A stretch of 64,000 nucleotides of DNA from Finegoldia magna_J. Lineage in GTDB: Bacteria; Bacillota; Clostridia; Tissierellales; Peptoniphilaceae. This document shows, one piece after another, positions 18,270 through 27,976 of this stretch. The notes beneath the pieces are model-generated. The model was not told the origin of the DNA and did no database searches. It saw only the letters and a program-made list of their open reading frames with translations. Both the position numbers and the translations under genes were made by a program. The DNA is taken from the NCBI RefSeq assembly GCF_002243175.1, contig NZ_NDYF01000013.1:62001-126000 (forward strand), in the 5' to 3' direction. How positions within the stretch are numbered: position 1 is the stretch's first letter; every line of letters begins with the position of its first letter.

Positions 18270-18376
18270 AAATTCCTCTCTTTTTTGATTATACCACCTA
18301 ATAAAATCTAGCGATATAGAATAAATTTCAAATCTACATTGTTTTATGATATCATTTATTAATACGGAGGTAATAA

Positions 18377-19285
18377 ATGAATAATAGAACTAAAGGTATT
18401 ATAGCAATATTATTGTCAGCATTTGGATTTGCTCTTATGAATTTATTCATACCACTTGCTGGAGATTTGCCAACTATACAAAAAAGTTTTTTCAGAAATT
18501 TGATTGCTTTTTTGGTGGCTTTCGCAATTTTACTAAAATCGAATAAAAAAGAAGAAGTAAAAGAGCTTCACGATGTTAAATCAATCCCATGGAAAACTTT
18601 GATTTTGAGAGCAAGTTTGGGTACTGCAGGAATTTTTTGTAATTATTATGCGTTGGATCATTTGTTTATTTCTGATGCATCAGTTCTCAACAAACTAGCT
18701 CCTTTTGCGACATTGATTTTGTCCTGGGTTTTCCTAAAAGAAGATTTGAGGAAAGAACACATAATTTCGATTTTGATAGCATTTGTAGGGGTTTTGTTTG
18801 TTGTAAAACCTACACTACAAATCCATGAAATCCTTCCATATTTAATAGGAATTTTGGGTGGAGTTTGTGCAGGTGGAGCTTACACTTGCGTTAGAAAATT
18901 GAACACCCTTGGAGTTAATAGTTCGTTTATCGTTGCGTTTTTCTCGGGATTTTCGTGTATAATATGTATTCCTTTTATGATATTTAATTTTGTTCCAATG
19001 GGCACATCATCAATCCTTGCTCTTATCGGCGTTGGACTTGCAGCCCTTATAGGACAATTTGGAATAACATTGGCTTACAAATTCGCTCCTGCTTCTGAAA
19101 TTTCAGTGTTTGATTATTCTACGATAATTTTTACAGGATTGTTCGGATTTTTATTCTTACATCAAATTCCTGATTATTTGAGTATAATTGGATATATTTT
19201 AATATTCAGTGGAGCTTTAATTAATTTTATGAACAATAGGAGAAAACAAAGAATGTTAATAAATGAAAAATCTGCACGAGTATAA
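18377..19285 (+). CDS. EamA/DMT-family permease
   Basis: This 302-residue integral membrane protein has ten predicted helices in two EamA repeats of about 140 residues. Repeat 1 contains FFRNLIAFLVAF and LGTAGIFCNYYALDHL; repeat 2 contains ALIGVGLAALIGQFGITLAYKFAPAS. These are hallmarks of the drug/metabolite transporter superfamily, whose members move amino acids, nucleosides or metabolites. The ATG follows CGGAGGTAATAA. It is monocistronic; its stop codon lies inside a strong hairpin shared with the convergent broken ABC gene. The substrate cannot be predicted. Confidence 0.88.
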   Translation: MNNRTKGIIAILLSAFGFALMNLFIPLAGDLPTIQKSFFRNLIAFLVAFAILLKSNKKEEVKELHDVKSIPWKTLILRASLGTAGIFCNYYALDHLFISDASVLNKLAPFATLILSWVFLKEDLRKEHIISILIAFVGVLFVVKPTLQIHEILPYLIGILGGVCAGGAYTCVRKLNTLGVNSSFIVAFFSGFSCIICIPFMIFNFVPMGTSSILALIGVGLAALIGQFGITLAYKFAPASEISVFDYSTIIFTGLFGFLFLHQIPDYLSIIGYILIFSGALINFMNNRRKQRMLINEKSARV

Positions 19286-19300
19286 TCTCATGCAGATTTT
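19267..19300. terminator. Bidirectional terminator over the DMT stop codon
   Basis: The hairpin AAATCTGCA..GAG/CTC..TGCAGATTT spans the last codons of the permease gene and ends in a T-run. Confidence 0.8.
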
Positions 19301-20757
19301 TTTAAAAAATACATTTTTTTATTTTTTATCATATTAATAATTTCGCTATCATGCGTAATCAAAATCACTATTTTCCTTTTAAAATACAACTCATTTATCA
19401 TATTCGCTATTTTGATTTTATTTTCTTCATCTAAAAAATTAGTAGGTTCATCTATTATATAAACACTCTTATCCGTATTTAATGCTAACTCTATTTGTGC
19501 TTTTTTCTTTTGTCCAGAAGAAAAATTTATTTTATCAGATAACAATCCAAAATTAGATATATTATATTCAGATGATATGTACACCATATCATAGTAGCTC
19601 TCTTTTAATATTCTTCCATTTATTAATATATCTCCATTGTATCTATCAGTATAATTCAAAATAGATTCTATCACAGTTGTTTTTCCTACACCATTATCTC
19701 CAGAAATTATATTTATATTTTTATTATCAAATTTCATAGAAATTTTTTCATTTAATACTTTCCCTTTATTACTCAAACATTCAAAATTCACCAATTCTAT
19801 TTCTTTTATAATATCATAATTGTATCTTGTTTTTTTTACTTCCATAAAATTCAAAAAACTATTTATTGCTGGCTTTGCTGTTAAATATTGATTTCTTATG
19901 TCAAACAAATATTCTACTGGTGTCCAAAATCTAGACACATAAAGTTGTGTAGCATAAAAAGTACCTATTGTAATCATATTTCTATACACATAATATCCAG
20001 AAATCAAATACATAGAAATTATTACACCATTTAAAACAAAATAAATCATCATATTATTTACAAGAGATTCTAATTTATATTTTTTATTTAAGGTATTTTC
20101 ATAATTTTCTAATAAAATTTTTATATCAAACATCTGCTTTTTTTTTTAAAGTCTTTCTGACTTTGTAATAGAATATTTATCTAGCAGATATCCCTTAATA
20201 TCTCTATTATTCGTTAAATCCTTTTCCGAATAATCTGAAATCAAATAACCTAATTTATATGATATATATGCACCTACTGGGACTACAATTATCATAACTA
20301 ATGCTAAGCTAATAGACAATTTTAACATTATTAAAAATATTGCTATCATAGTAATAACAGAAAATACAATACTAACAGGTATATCTACAATAAAGCCTTT
20401 TATTAATGTAAGATTATTTGTTATTTCTTGATTAATCCTATCTCTATTAATTGAATGTTCTTTTACTCTATATGTATCCAAATTTTCATTTACCTCTTTG
20501 AAAATATTAGATATTGCTGATGTTTCTACTTTTTTACTGAAAATATCAAATATATAAGATACAACCTGAGTTAATAAAAATAAGAAAACATCTATCAGTC
20601 CAAAAATCAACATATTATTAAAATTTTTATTCATTGCATTATCTATAAACTTTTTTGCAACAAGTGGAGATACTAAAAACAAAATTTTTAATAGACCATT
20701 TATCAAACAATAAATAGCAAGGCTTTTATTTGAAACATATCTTTTTAATTTCAACAT
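19288..20757 (-). pseudogene. ABC exporter half-transporter split by an in-frame TAA
   Basis: Two open frames in the same reading frame, 20757-20146 (203 residues, first membrane segments) and 20133-19288 (281 residues, remaining membrane segments and ATPase), are separated only by a TAA at 20148-20146 and four sense codons. Together they make a normal-length half-transporter of about 488 residues. The ATPase has Walker A GDNGVGKTT, an altered signature FSSGQKKK, Walker B VYIIDEPTNFLD and switch His. The second part lacks a ribosome site, so it is probably untranslated or made only by readthrough. A run of ten A follows the stop, but a slip there would shift the frame and not remove the stop. 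The gene overlaps the SPASM fragment by 32 bases. Confidence 0.75.
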
Positions 20758-21127
20758 TATTTATCATCTCCAATGGGTTTTCTATGTAAACACCAAATTC
20801 ATTTGACAATTCAAACAAAAAATATAATTTATTCAAATAATTTATAGATTCATAATTACAATTTATTTTAAACCCATTTTTATTTGAATATTCTTTGTAC
20901 CCACATCCTCCCATACACTTGCTATATAGTGGCCATTGCATGATATCGCAATTTTTTAATATAGGAGGTATATTCTTAATTTCAACGTCATTATTATACA
21001 CATCTTTTTCATATAAAAAATTATTATCTCCTACCATAGAATAACACTTTAATAACTTTCCTTCTGGTGTTATTGTTACGCTAGTACTATTCCTAGCCAT
21101 ACAGTTTCCAGCAATGTAAAAATCATA
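20726..21127 (-). pseudogene. C-terminal SPASM-domain remnant of a radical SAM peptide maturase
   Basis: The frame reads GNCMARNSTSVTITPEGKL, then LLKCYSMVG, and later CDIMQWPLYSKCMGGCGYKE with further cysteines. This is the SPASM/twitch auxiliary-cluster domain that ends radical SAM enzymes of peptide modification. The radical SAM half with CX3CX2C is missing: the frame runs back into the stop of the ABC-2 permease at 21129 with no room for it. The first ATG (21100) is internal and lacks a ribosome site. The remnant is directly upstream of, and overlaps, the broken ABC exporter, the usual order in a modified-peptide cluster. I read both as the decayed tail of a lost RiPP operon. Confidence 0.75.
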
Positions 21128-21128
21128 T

Positions 21129-21899
21129 TTACCCGCCTTGTGATTCGTAATGTTTTATTCCTCTTCTCCACATAAAATAAATTATTATGGAAAAAATCAC
21201 GATGTAAATTACTTGTTCCAAAATCAAAGCCTTTATATTGTTTGAGTTAATTATGTTTGCAGGGATATAATAAATTCCGGCAAGTGGATTGTGTTGTATA
21301 ATTTCAAATTTCCCAGAGAAAAACGCTAAGGGAACTACTTCTCCTGAAAATATTGCCAATATATACCAAAATATATCTCTGAGACTAAGTACAGATTTTA
21401 ACCAAAATGTTAGTAACCCTAAAATGCACAACACTTGAAACATCAAGCAAAATCCCAAAAACAAGGATATTATAAAATATCCAAGTGATACAAATGAAAA
21501 TTTGTCGAAGTACAACTGAACTGCTATCCAAAAAGCTATCCCCAAAGGCATTGATATTACAACTCTTCCTAGAGATATGAAAAATCTAGTAAGAGGATAA
21601 TATATTGGCTTAGTTATCAGCGTGTCAATGTTTCCCGAATTTATATCTTGGAATATGTAATACGTTTCAGCCATTGTATTTGATATTGAATTTTTTACAA
21701 CCAAAATCGTTATGAAATACGCAATCACATCGTCAAAATTCATTCCAGCAATATCAGCTTGTCCTTTCATTATGAATTTCCACAAAAAATAATAAACAAT
21801 TATTGTGATTGGTATATAAAATATGGAGGAAACAAAAGAAACAAAGTATTCTTTTGAATTTAGGTATTCTATTTTCAAAGACTTTAAGTATTTTTTCAT
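21129..21899 (-). CDS. ABC-2 exporter permease (COG3694-like)
   Basis: This 256-residue six-helix membrane protein is the second permease of a three-gene ABC-2 exporter. It shows DINSGNIDTLITKPIYYPLTRFF written here as DINSGNIDTL and ITKPIYYP, and the C-terminal GIKHYESQGG typical of this permease type. I choose the ATG at 21899, six bases after GGAGG, over an upstream in-frame ATG at 21947 that lies within the previous gene. It follows the first permease within two bases. The related cassettes are annotated as viologen-type or antibiotic exporters; the substrate here is unknown. Confidence 0.82.
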   Translation of the reverse strand: MKKYLKSLKIEYLNSKEYFVSFVSSIFYIPITIIVYYFLWKFIMKGQADIAGMNFDDVIAYFITILVVKNSISNTMAETYYIFQDINSGNIDTLITKPIYYPLTRFFISLGRVVISMPLGIAFWIAVQLYFDKFSFVSLGYFIISLFLGFCLMFQVLCILGLLTFWLKSVLSLRDIFWYILAIFSGEVVPLAFFSGKFEIIQHNPLAGIYYIPANIINSNNIKALILEQVIYIVIFSIIIYFMWRRGIKHYESQGG

Positions 21900-21900
21900 T

Positions 21901-22671
21901 CTAACCTCCATTTGAAGAATATCTTCTAAGTCCACGATTGTACACAATGTATAAAACCATCAAACTCACTACTAAGCAAATTATTATTATAGGAAAATGT
22001 CTAGTAGGTTTCCCGCTTAAAGCTAATGTTGGAACAAATGCTATCAATGAAACAGGAACTACATAAGTCAGAAATTTTCTCAAAAAATTCGGGAAAATCG
22101 TAGTAGGATAATTTTTTGAAAAATTAAAATTGAAAATCAAATCCCTTAATGTCGATATTTTTTCAAACCTTAAACTCAGCATAGTTATTGTCGCATAAAT
22201 CGTTTGATAATACACGTTTCCTATTATTAAAAGAATTATCATCTTTAATACAGATACAAAAGAAATCGCGATATCAAATTTCACTACTACCAAAATTATT
22301 CCAACAATTCCAAGCACTAGTTGTTCAATAAATGCAACAAGTGGAATATTTTCTATCATTATCATAAACAAAATATTTTGAGGGCGATACAAATACCTAT
22401 CCAAACTTCCGTCACGCACTAACCACTCAAAATCTCTGAGTCCGAAAAACATTTCTTCAATGGCTGACGATAACATCCCGACCATTGCCAACAAATATAT
22501 GAAAGATTTGTCGTATCCAAAAGAATCTACATTGTCGAATAACACAACCCAAAACAAAATCGTCGACAATAATTGGAAAAGGCTGTGAAAAAATATCATG
22601 ATTATTTCATTTGGATAAGCAAACATCTTTTTCAGAGCGATTCTTAGAGAACATGCAAATAATTTCATCAT
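21901..22671 (-). CDS. ABC-2 exporter permease (COG4587-like)
   Basis: This 256-residue protein has six predicted helices. The cytoplasmic loop LRDFEWLVRDGSLDRYLYRP, between helices 2 and 3, is the conserved signature of these ABC-2 permeases, and the C-terminus ends RGLRRYSSNGG. It overlaps the ATPase gene by four bases (ATGA) and is followed at once by the second permease gene, so the three proteins should form one exporter with two different permeases and an ATPase dimer. Confidence 0.82.
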   Translation of the reverse strand: MMKLFACSLRIALKKMFAYPNEIIMIFFHSLFQLLSTILFWVVLFDNVDSFGYDKSFIYLLAMVGMLSSAIEEMFFGLRDFEWLVRDGSLDRYLYRPQNILFMIMIENIPLVAFIEQLVLGIVGIILVVVKFDIAISFVSVLKMIILLIIGNVYYQTIYATITMLSLRFEKISTLRDLIFNFNFSKNYPTTIFPNFLRKFLTYVVPVSLIAFVPTLALSGKPTRHFPIIIICLVVSLMVLYIVYNRGLRRYSSNGG

Positions 22672-23585
22672 TCATCCCTCAATTTAGTTTTCAAAACATC
22701 TTCCAAGCTCAATTCTTCGATAGTAAATTCGGACTTAGAAAAGTTTGAAATGTCTACACTATTTAACTGGTCTATTGTCAATAAAACTGTCGCCTTCTCA
22801 TTGTCAATGTCTGGATTAAAATCCTTCAAATACTCAACGTATTTGGAAGATACGGTAAGTTTTCTATACTTATCCCTATCCAAAAATTTATTGCACATTC
22901 CATCGTAAATCACTTCTCCATGATTTAATACTCTAATTCTAGGGCAAAATTTATCTATATTTTCTATTTCATGTGTGGTCAATATGATCGTAGAATTGTA
23001 TTTTTGGTTTATCATATTCAAAAACTCAAATATATTTTCTTGAACCACAACATCAAGACCAATAGTAGGCTCATCCAAAAATATCGTTTGTGGCAAATGA
23101 ATAAAACTCACTGCCAATTCACACTTCATCCTCTGACCGAAAGACAATTTTCTTACAGGAGTATGTAAAAGTTGTGAAAGTCCAAGAACTTTATCAAATT
23201 CTTGTAACCTTTCCTCAAAATCCTCATCTGAAATTTCATAAACTTCTTTGAAATATTTGAATGATTCTATCACGTCAATATCGTAAAACATACAAGAACG
23301 TTGTCCCATTGATACTCCGATCTCATTCAAGAATTCCTTTTTCCTATCAGACGGAGTGAATCCATTCACTTTTATGAAACCATCCGTTGGATACAAAATT
23401 CCAGTCATCATTTTAATCGTAGTGGTCTTTCCAGCTCCATTAAGCCCAATGAGTCCTACTCTTTCTCCATCTTCAATTTCAAAAGAAATCTTCTTCACTG
23501 CATTTACGATTGTTTTTTCTTTGTTCAATAAACTTTTTCTCTTAACTATTTCATAATCTTTTTTCAGGTTGTTTACTTCTATCAT
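22668..23585 (-). CDS. ABC-2 exporter ATPase (COG4586-like)
   Basis: This ATPase of about 305 residues has Walker A GLNGAGKTTTIKMMTGI, signature KLSFGQRMKCELAVSF, Walker B TIFLDEPTIGLD and switch His TTHEIEN. The LSFGQR signature and the N-terminal EIVKRKSLLNKEK insertion match the long NatA/COG4586 subgroup that pairs with two permeases. A longer frame begins at 23645, but the ATG at 23585 lies six bases after GGAG and gives the normal N-terminus MIEVNNLKKDY. It is the first gene of a compact three-gene operon with the two permeases downstream. Confidence 0.87.
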   Translation of the reverse strand: MIEVNNLKKDYEIVKRKSLLNKEKTIVNAVKKISFEIEDGERVGLIGLNGAGKTTTIKMMTGILYPTDGFIKVNGFTPSDRKKEFLNEIGVSMGQRSCMFYDIDVIESFKYFKEVYEISDEDFEERLQEFDKVLGLSQLLHTPVRKLSFGQRMKCELAVSFIHLPQTIFLDEPTIGLDVVVQENIFEFLNMINQKYNSTIILTTHEIENIDKFCPRIRVLNHGEVIYDGMCNKFLDRDKYRKLTVSSKYVEYLKDFNPDIDNEKATVLLTIDQLNSVDISNFSKSEFTIEELSLEDVLKTKLRDE

Positions 23586-23722
23586 ATTCTGCTCCATAAT
23601 TATACTCTCAAATATAATTATAGAGCATATTATAAAAAAAACCAATTTCCTACAACAAATGTGTACTAAAAAAGCGCGAAATTAATCGCGCAATTTTTTA
23701 CATAGAAATTTATTTTTGTTCT

Positions 23723-24541
23723 CTAAAATGCTCCAAGTGTTATCAGAAATACTTCGATAAAAAGCAATGCGATATATGATTTTTGGAATTTTATCCTTGA
23801 AGTAAATCCCACAATACAAAATATCGACCACATTTTTAAAACATTAACTGTAACCGCAGGATCACTTGCTTGTAGCACAACTTTTATGCTAAGAAATATA
23901 CTTACCAATAATATTGCGAATTTAAGTACATCTCCAATTCGAAATAGCATATCTTTTAATTTGCTACGGTCATTAAATATTATCTTCCCGTCTGTTTTTA
24001 CTGCTTTTCCTGAAAAATAATCGTGCAAATCTCCAATAAAATAAATCAAGAAATTAATAATTAGAGAAATACAAACTCCCACATTCAAACTATTTACCAC
24101 TACGTTTGTGTTTTGTGGCCATAACTTATTCAAAACCAAACTAATCACAGAGATAATCAATAATATGCTGATAAATGCTACAGATTTTTTGATGGAAACT
24201 GCTTGGAGAACATTTTGCTTTTTTATAATGGATTCTAACTCCGTATCCACAATCTCAGAATTATTTCTAAATACAATATACGTATTATTTTCGTGTATAA
24301 TTTCTGTTTTGTTGTTTTTCATTTCTTTGATTTTTTCATCGATATTTTCGTCCAAGCGCTTACGCAGAATAATAAAAGATTTACTTTTTTTATCTTCCAA
24401 GTGATTAAACTTTAATACATCTAAAAATTCTCCCACTGCACCTGAAAAACTATAACCTTTTATTGATTGTTCTTCCAAATATTTAGTCAATGCAGGTGTT
24501 TCGTAGAATTGATAATTGTTATATGTTTTTTTAGTTTCCAT
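23723..24541 (-). CDS. DUF2812-like membrane protein
   Basis: This 272-residue protein has an N-terminal soluble domain (about 1-130) beginning with a tyrosine-rich stretch, YETPALTKYLEEQSIKGYSF, followed by five or six membrane segments. The start resembles DUF2812 proteins, in which a short N-terminal fold precedes membrane helices; these often sit with PadR regulators, but none is present here. The ATG at 24541 is chosen because AGAGG lies eight bases upstream and it clears the preceding ABC gene. It is 23 bases downstream of the second broken ABC gene and probably shares its transcript. Function unknown. Confidence 0.55.
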   Translation of the reverse strand: METKKTYNNYQFYETPALTKYLEEQSIKGYSFSGAVGEFLDVLKFNHLEDKKSKSFIILRKRLDENIDEKIKEMKNNKTEIIHENNTYIVFRNNSEIVDTELESIIKKQNVLQAVSIKKSVAFISILLIISVISLVLNKLWPQNTNVVVNSLNVGVCISLIINFLIYFIGDLHDYFSGKAVKTDGKIIFNDRSKLKDMLFRIGDVLKFAILLVSIFLSIKVVLQASDPAVTVNVLKMWSIFCIVGFTSRIKFQKSYIALLFIEVFLITLGAF

Positions 24542-24564
24542 ATTATTAACCTCTTTTAATTTTT

Positions 24565-26184
24565 TTACATTGTAACTGGTACTAATTTCCCTTGTTCTAA
24601 TTTTACAATACAATCGCTCATTTCGATAGCTTTACTTGTCAAGTGATGTGTAATTGCAATTACTGTCAAATCTTTTTTCGAAAGTATGCATTCTTCAACG
24701 ATATCCACACTATTTTTATCCAATGAAGATGTTGATTCGTCTAATAAAATACAGTCGAAGTTTTCGTTGAGAAGTCTTGCAATGGCTATTCGTTGTTTTT
24801 CTCCACCTGAGATAGATTTGTCTTCGCTGGATATTACAGTGTCAATTCCTTTTGGTTTGGAATTAATCAAAGTATTTAACCCCAATTGTTCAATAATTGT
24901 GTCATCTACAGGTTTGTTGTCAAACAAGGATATGTTGTCTTGGATACTAGCTGTGAATATTCCAGTGTCTTGTGTTGCAAATCCGATTTTAGAATAATAT
25001 GTGCTATCTGTAATATCCAAAATATTTTTATTGTTAAGCTGAACTTCTCCTTCTGTTGCAATTTCTTGTTTTTGCAATATTTTAAATATGGTTGATTTAC
25101 CTGTTCCACTTTCTCCGATAATAATGTATTTTTTGCCTTTTTCAAATGTAAAATCCAAATTTTTCAACACGTATTTGTCACTTGTTGGATATTTGAACGA
25201 AATATTGTTTAATTTCAAATTATTAAATTCGAATTCATCTTCTAATTCAACAGGTTTTTCTTCTGAGATGAAATTCATAATTTTGTTTTGGACTGGTTTT
25301 GATGATTTGAAACTTGTCATTATATCTGTGAAATTCAATAACGGTCCTGTCACATAAGCCATCAATTGACTAGATTCTATTACTTGACCGATGGTTATTC
25401 TATCTTTGAACACTAGCCAAATTCCGACCAACATACAACCCAAATACATTGCCAATGAACTGGCAAATGATAAAACATAAATAGTTTTGCTCAAAGTTTC
25501 CTTGGTATTTGATGCGTCACGATATTCAATGGATTTATCTTGGTTAATTTTTTGAAAAATAATTTCTTTTTTGAAAAACTTAATCAAATTGAAATTGTTC
25601 ACGAATTCTTGCAAACTCGATGTGTACTCATTTCTTATATTCATAAGTTCTTCTTGTCTTTTTTCGATTAATTTTTCGAAAATAAATGGCACTGCTAATT
25701 ACACCACAGAAAATATTATTATGGTTATTGCCATTATTATGTCGATTTTGACAAGCAACGCTAAGGAAATTACGAAATTGAGAATTTCATGATAAGAAGA
25801 CACCATATTTTTGAAATAATCCATCTTCAAATCTTCCAAATCATTCAAAAACATCGATATATAATATCCGCTATTTTGTTTGGATATTTTGATTAGAGAT
25901 TCGTCGGTTATACTGTTGAACAAATCATTTCTAACATTATATATACAATTGTTCGTAAGTTCTACTGTGCTTTTTCGATATAATAAATCGGAAATACTTG
26001 CAAAAATTATGTACAACACAGAAATCAGAATTAATCTGGGCAAAAGTTGTTCTTCTCCATTAGTTCCTGCATCTGTTATAATTCTCAAAAGCCACGCCAA
26101 TCCAATGTCAAATCCAACGGCTATTGGCGCTGTAAGAAGTGTTAAGTAGAATAATTTTTTGTTGTGTGTAATGTATTTGAACAT
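24565..26184 (-). pseudogene. Second ABC exporter half-transporter split by an in-frame TAA
   Basis: A start at 26184 behind GGAAGAGA opens a frame that stops at a TAA (25701-25699) after about 160 residues (ending IIIFSVV). The same frame continues with LAVPFIFEKL and runs to 24565, giving a full-length protein of about 538 residues if the stop were sense. The second part has intact ATPase motifs: Walker A GESGTGKST, Q-loop FATQDTG, signature SISGGEKQR, Walker B CILLDESTSSLD, switch His. The stop falls within the membrane domain. Any downstream start (GTG at 25692) lacks a ribosome site. This is the second such interruption within 6 kb. Confidence 0.75.
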
Positions 26185-26294
26185 TTTAATCTCTTCCTTA
26201 TAAAATAAATATATCACTTATCTTATGTTTATTCAATCATTTATTTTATTATTCAGATAATATATTATTTCTCACATTTTTTCTAAATTTATGA

Positions 26295-26300
26295 TATAAT
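26295..26300 (+). promoter_or_regulatory. Likely -10 element of the SCIFF precursor gene
   Basis: A perfect TATAAT lies 18 bases before the ATG, with TTGAGGTGA as ribosome site between them. The -35 region is not convincing, and the leader would be very short. Confidence 0.45.
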
Positions 26301-26318
26301 TATTTTGAGGTGAATATT

Positions 26319-26468
26319 ATGGAAAAACATATTAAAACTTTAACACCTAACACTTTGAAAGAATCAGCTTGCAAAGGTGGTTGTGGTGAATGCCAAACAT
26401 CTTGCCAATCAGCTTGCAAAACTTCTTGCACAGTTGCTAACCAAGAATGTGAAAACGAAAATAGATAA
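26319..26468 (+). CDS. SCIFF ranthipeptide precursor
   Basis: This 49-residue peptide begins MEKHIKTLTPNTLKESACK and contains six cysteines within the SCIFF spacing: ACKGGCGECQTSCQSACKTSC. This is the six-cysteines-in-forty-five-residues family found across Clostridia, modified by a radical SAM/SPASM enzyme that makes Cys-to-Thr thioether bonds, as shown for CteA. The six Cys and intervening Thr/Ser are conserved; a seventh Cys (NQEC) follows near the C-terminus. It has its own ribosome site and terminator, and its maturase follows 150 bases downstream. The family's role is not settled; a regulatory or signalling role has been suggested. Confidence 0.95.
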   Translation: MEKHIKTLTPNTLKESACKGGCGECQTSCQSACKTSCTVANQECENENR

Positions 26469-26533
26469 TCTTGTTTACATAATGATTGAAGACTTTTAAG
26501 TAAACAATCAGATATGCGATTATTAAATTAATG

Positions 26534-26561
26534 CCACTCTTTTGAGTGGTTTTCGTTTTTT
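26534..26561 (+). terminator. Terminator after the SCIFF precursor
   Basis: The stem CCACTC/GAGTGG with a TTTT loop is followed by a T-rich tract (TTTTCGTTTTTT). It could attenuate read-through into the maturase and so set the peptide to enzyme ratio. Confidence 0.7.
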
Positions 26562-26562
26562 A

Positions 26563-26591
26563 TTGACTTAATTCAGAATTTTCTATAAAAT
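26563..26591 (+). promoter_or_regulatory. Promoter of the SCIFF maturase gene
   Basis: TTGACT (26563-26568) and TAAAAT (26586-26591) are spaced 17 bases, so the maturase has a promoter apart from that of the precursor. Confidence 0.6.
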
Positions 26592-26617
26592 AGTACGGTA
26601 GCTGAAAGGAGAATTAT

Positions 26618-27976
26618 ATGATACATAAATACAAAATGAATGGCCACAACATTGTTTTAGATGTAAACGGTGGAAGTGTCCATGTTTTTGACGACATAAG
26701 TTACGATGTACTTGATTATTACAAAGATTTAAGTGCAGATGAAATAGTAGAAAAATTAGATCAATATCCTGAAGAATCTGTCAGAGATTCTATCAAGGAA
26801 ATTGGAGAATTGGAAAAAGCTAATATGCTTTTTTCATCGGATGATTATCTTCACATTGAAGATTTCAAAAAGAGAGAACCTGTGTTAAAGGCAATGTGCC
26901 TTCACGTTGTTCACGATTGTAATTTGAAGTGCGAATATTGTTTTGCTTCACAAGGTGATTTTGGTGGACACAAAGCTTATATGACAGAAGAAGTTGGCAA
27001 GAAAGCTTTGAAATATTTGGTTGACAATAGCGGTTCAAGAAAATTCTTGGAAGTGGATTTCTTCGGTGGAGAACCTTTGATGGATTTCGAACTTGTAAAG
27101 AAATTAGTAAAATACGGCAATGAAATAGCCGATGAAAAAGGTAAGAAATTCAGATTTACAATAACTACTAACGGCGTTTTGTTGGACGATGACAAGATTG
27201 ATTTTATCAACGAAAATATGCACAACGTTGTTCTTAGTCTTGATGGTAGAAAATCTGTCAACGATAATATGAGAAAAACTTTGAACGATAAGGGATCTTA
27301 TGATTTAATCGTTCCTAAATTCCAAAAGCTTATTAAAGGAAGAAAAGGAAAATATTATTACGTAAGAGGAACTTTTACTAAGAAAAACTTGGATTTCTCA
27401 GAAGATGTAAAACACTTCAAGGATTTGGGATTTGAATTGTCAAGTATTGAACCTGTTGTAGACAGCGATTATGACGATTACGCTATTACTAAGGAAGATT
27501 TGGACACTGTTTTGAATGAATACGAAAAGTTGGCAGTGGATTATGCAAAGGATCAAGTAAATGGTTCTAACTTCAAGTTCTTCCATTTTATGGTTGATTT
27601 GACTCAAGGTCCTTGTGTAATAAAAAGAATGCAAGGTTGTGGAGCAGGCTGCGAATACGTTGCAGTAACTCCAGAAGGTGACATTTATCCTTGTCACCAA
27701 TTTGTCGGCAACGAAAAATTCAAAATGGGAAATATTTTGGATGAAAATCTAACTTTACCAGAAGATTTGCGTGAAGAATTCTTGAATTGTCACGTATTTA
27801 CAAAAGAAGATTGCAAAAATTGTTGGTGCAAATTCTACTGTTCTGGTGGTTGCCATGCAAATGCGTACAATTTTAATCACGATATTTACAAGCCATACGA
27901 ATTGGGATGCGCAATGCAAAAGAAACGTACTGAATGTGCAATTATGGTAGAAGTGGAGAAAATGTTGAATGCGTAA
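26618..27976 (+). CDS. SCIFF peptide maturase, radical SAM/SPASM
   Basis: This 452-residue enzyme installs thioether cross-links in the SCIFF peptide. An N-terminal peptide-recognition region (1-90) precedes the radical SAM core with CNLKCEYCFASQG near residue 107. The SPASM region supplies auxiliary cluster ligands: CVIKRMQGCGAGC, YPCHQF, CHVFTKEDCKNCWCKFYCSGGC. These are the ligands expected for the CteB type. The enzyme follows its substrate gene and overlaps the downstream decarboxylase-like gene by eight bases, a coupling seen in other Clostridia. Start ATG behind AAAGGAG. Confidence 0.95.
   Translation: MIHKYKMNGHNIVLDVNGGSVHVFDDISYDVLDYYKDLSADEIVEKLDQYPEESVRDSIKEIGELEKANMLFSSDDYLHIEDFKKREPVLKAMCLHVVHDCNLKCEYCFASQGDFGGHKAYMTEEVGKKALKYLVDNSGSRKFLEVDFFGGEPLMDFELVKKLVKYGNEIADEKGKKFRFTITTNGVLLDDDKIDFINENMHNVVLSLDGRKSVNDNMRKTLNDKGSYDLIVPKFQKLIKGRKGKYYYVRGTFTKKNLDFSEDVKHFKDLGFELSSIEPVVDSDYDDYAITKEDLDTVLNEYEKLAVDYAKDQVNGSNFKFFHFMVDLTQGPCVIKRMQGCGAGCEYVAVTPEGDIYPCHQFVGNEKFKMGNILDENLTLPEDLREEFLNCHVFTKEDCKNCWCKFYCSGGCHANAYNFNHDIYKPYELGCAMQKKRTECAIMVEVEKMLNA

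Noticed and set aside
20131..20150. Programmed frameshift or slippage at the run of ten A in the broken ABC gene
   Set aside because: Both parts are in the same frame, and the stop lies before the run, so slippage would disrupt the frame and not bypass the stop.
20726..21127. SPASM fragment as part of the SCIFF system
   Set aside because: The SCIFF maturase at 26618-27976 is complete with its own SPASM domain, and the fragment is 5 kb away on the other strand.
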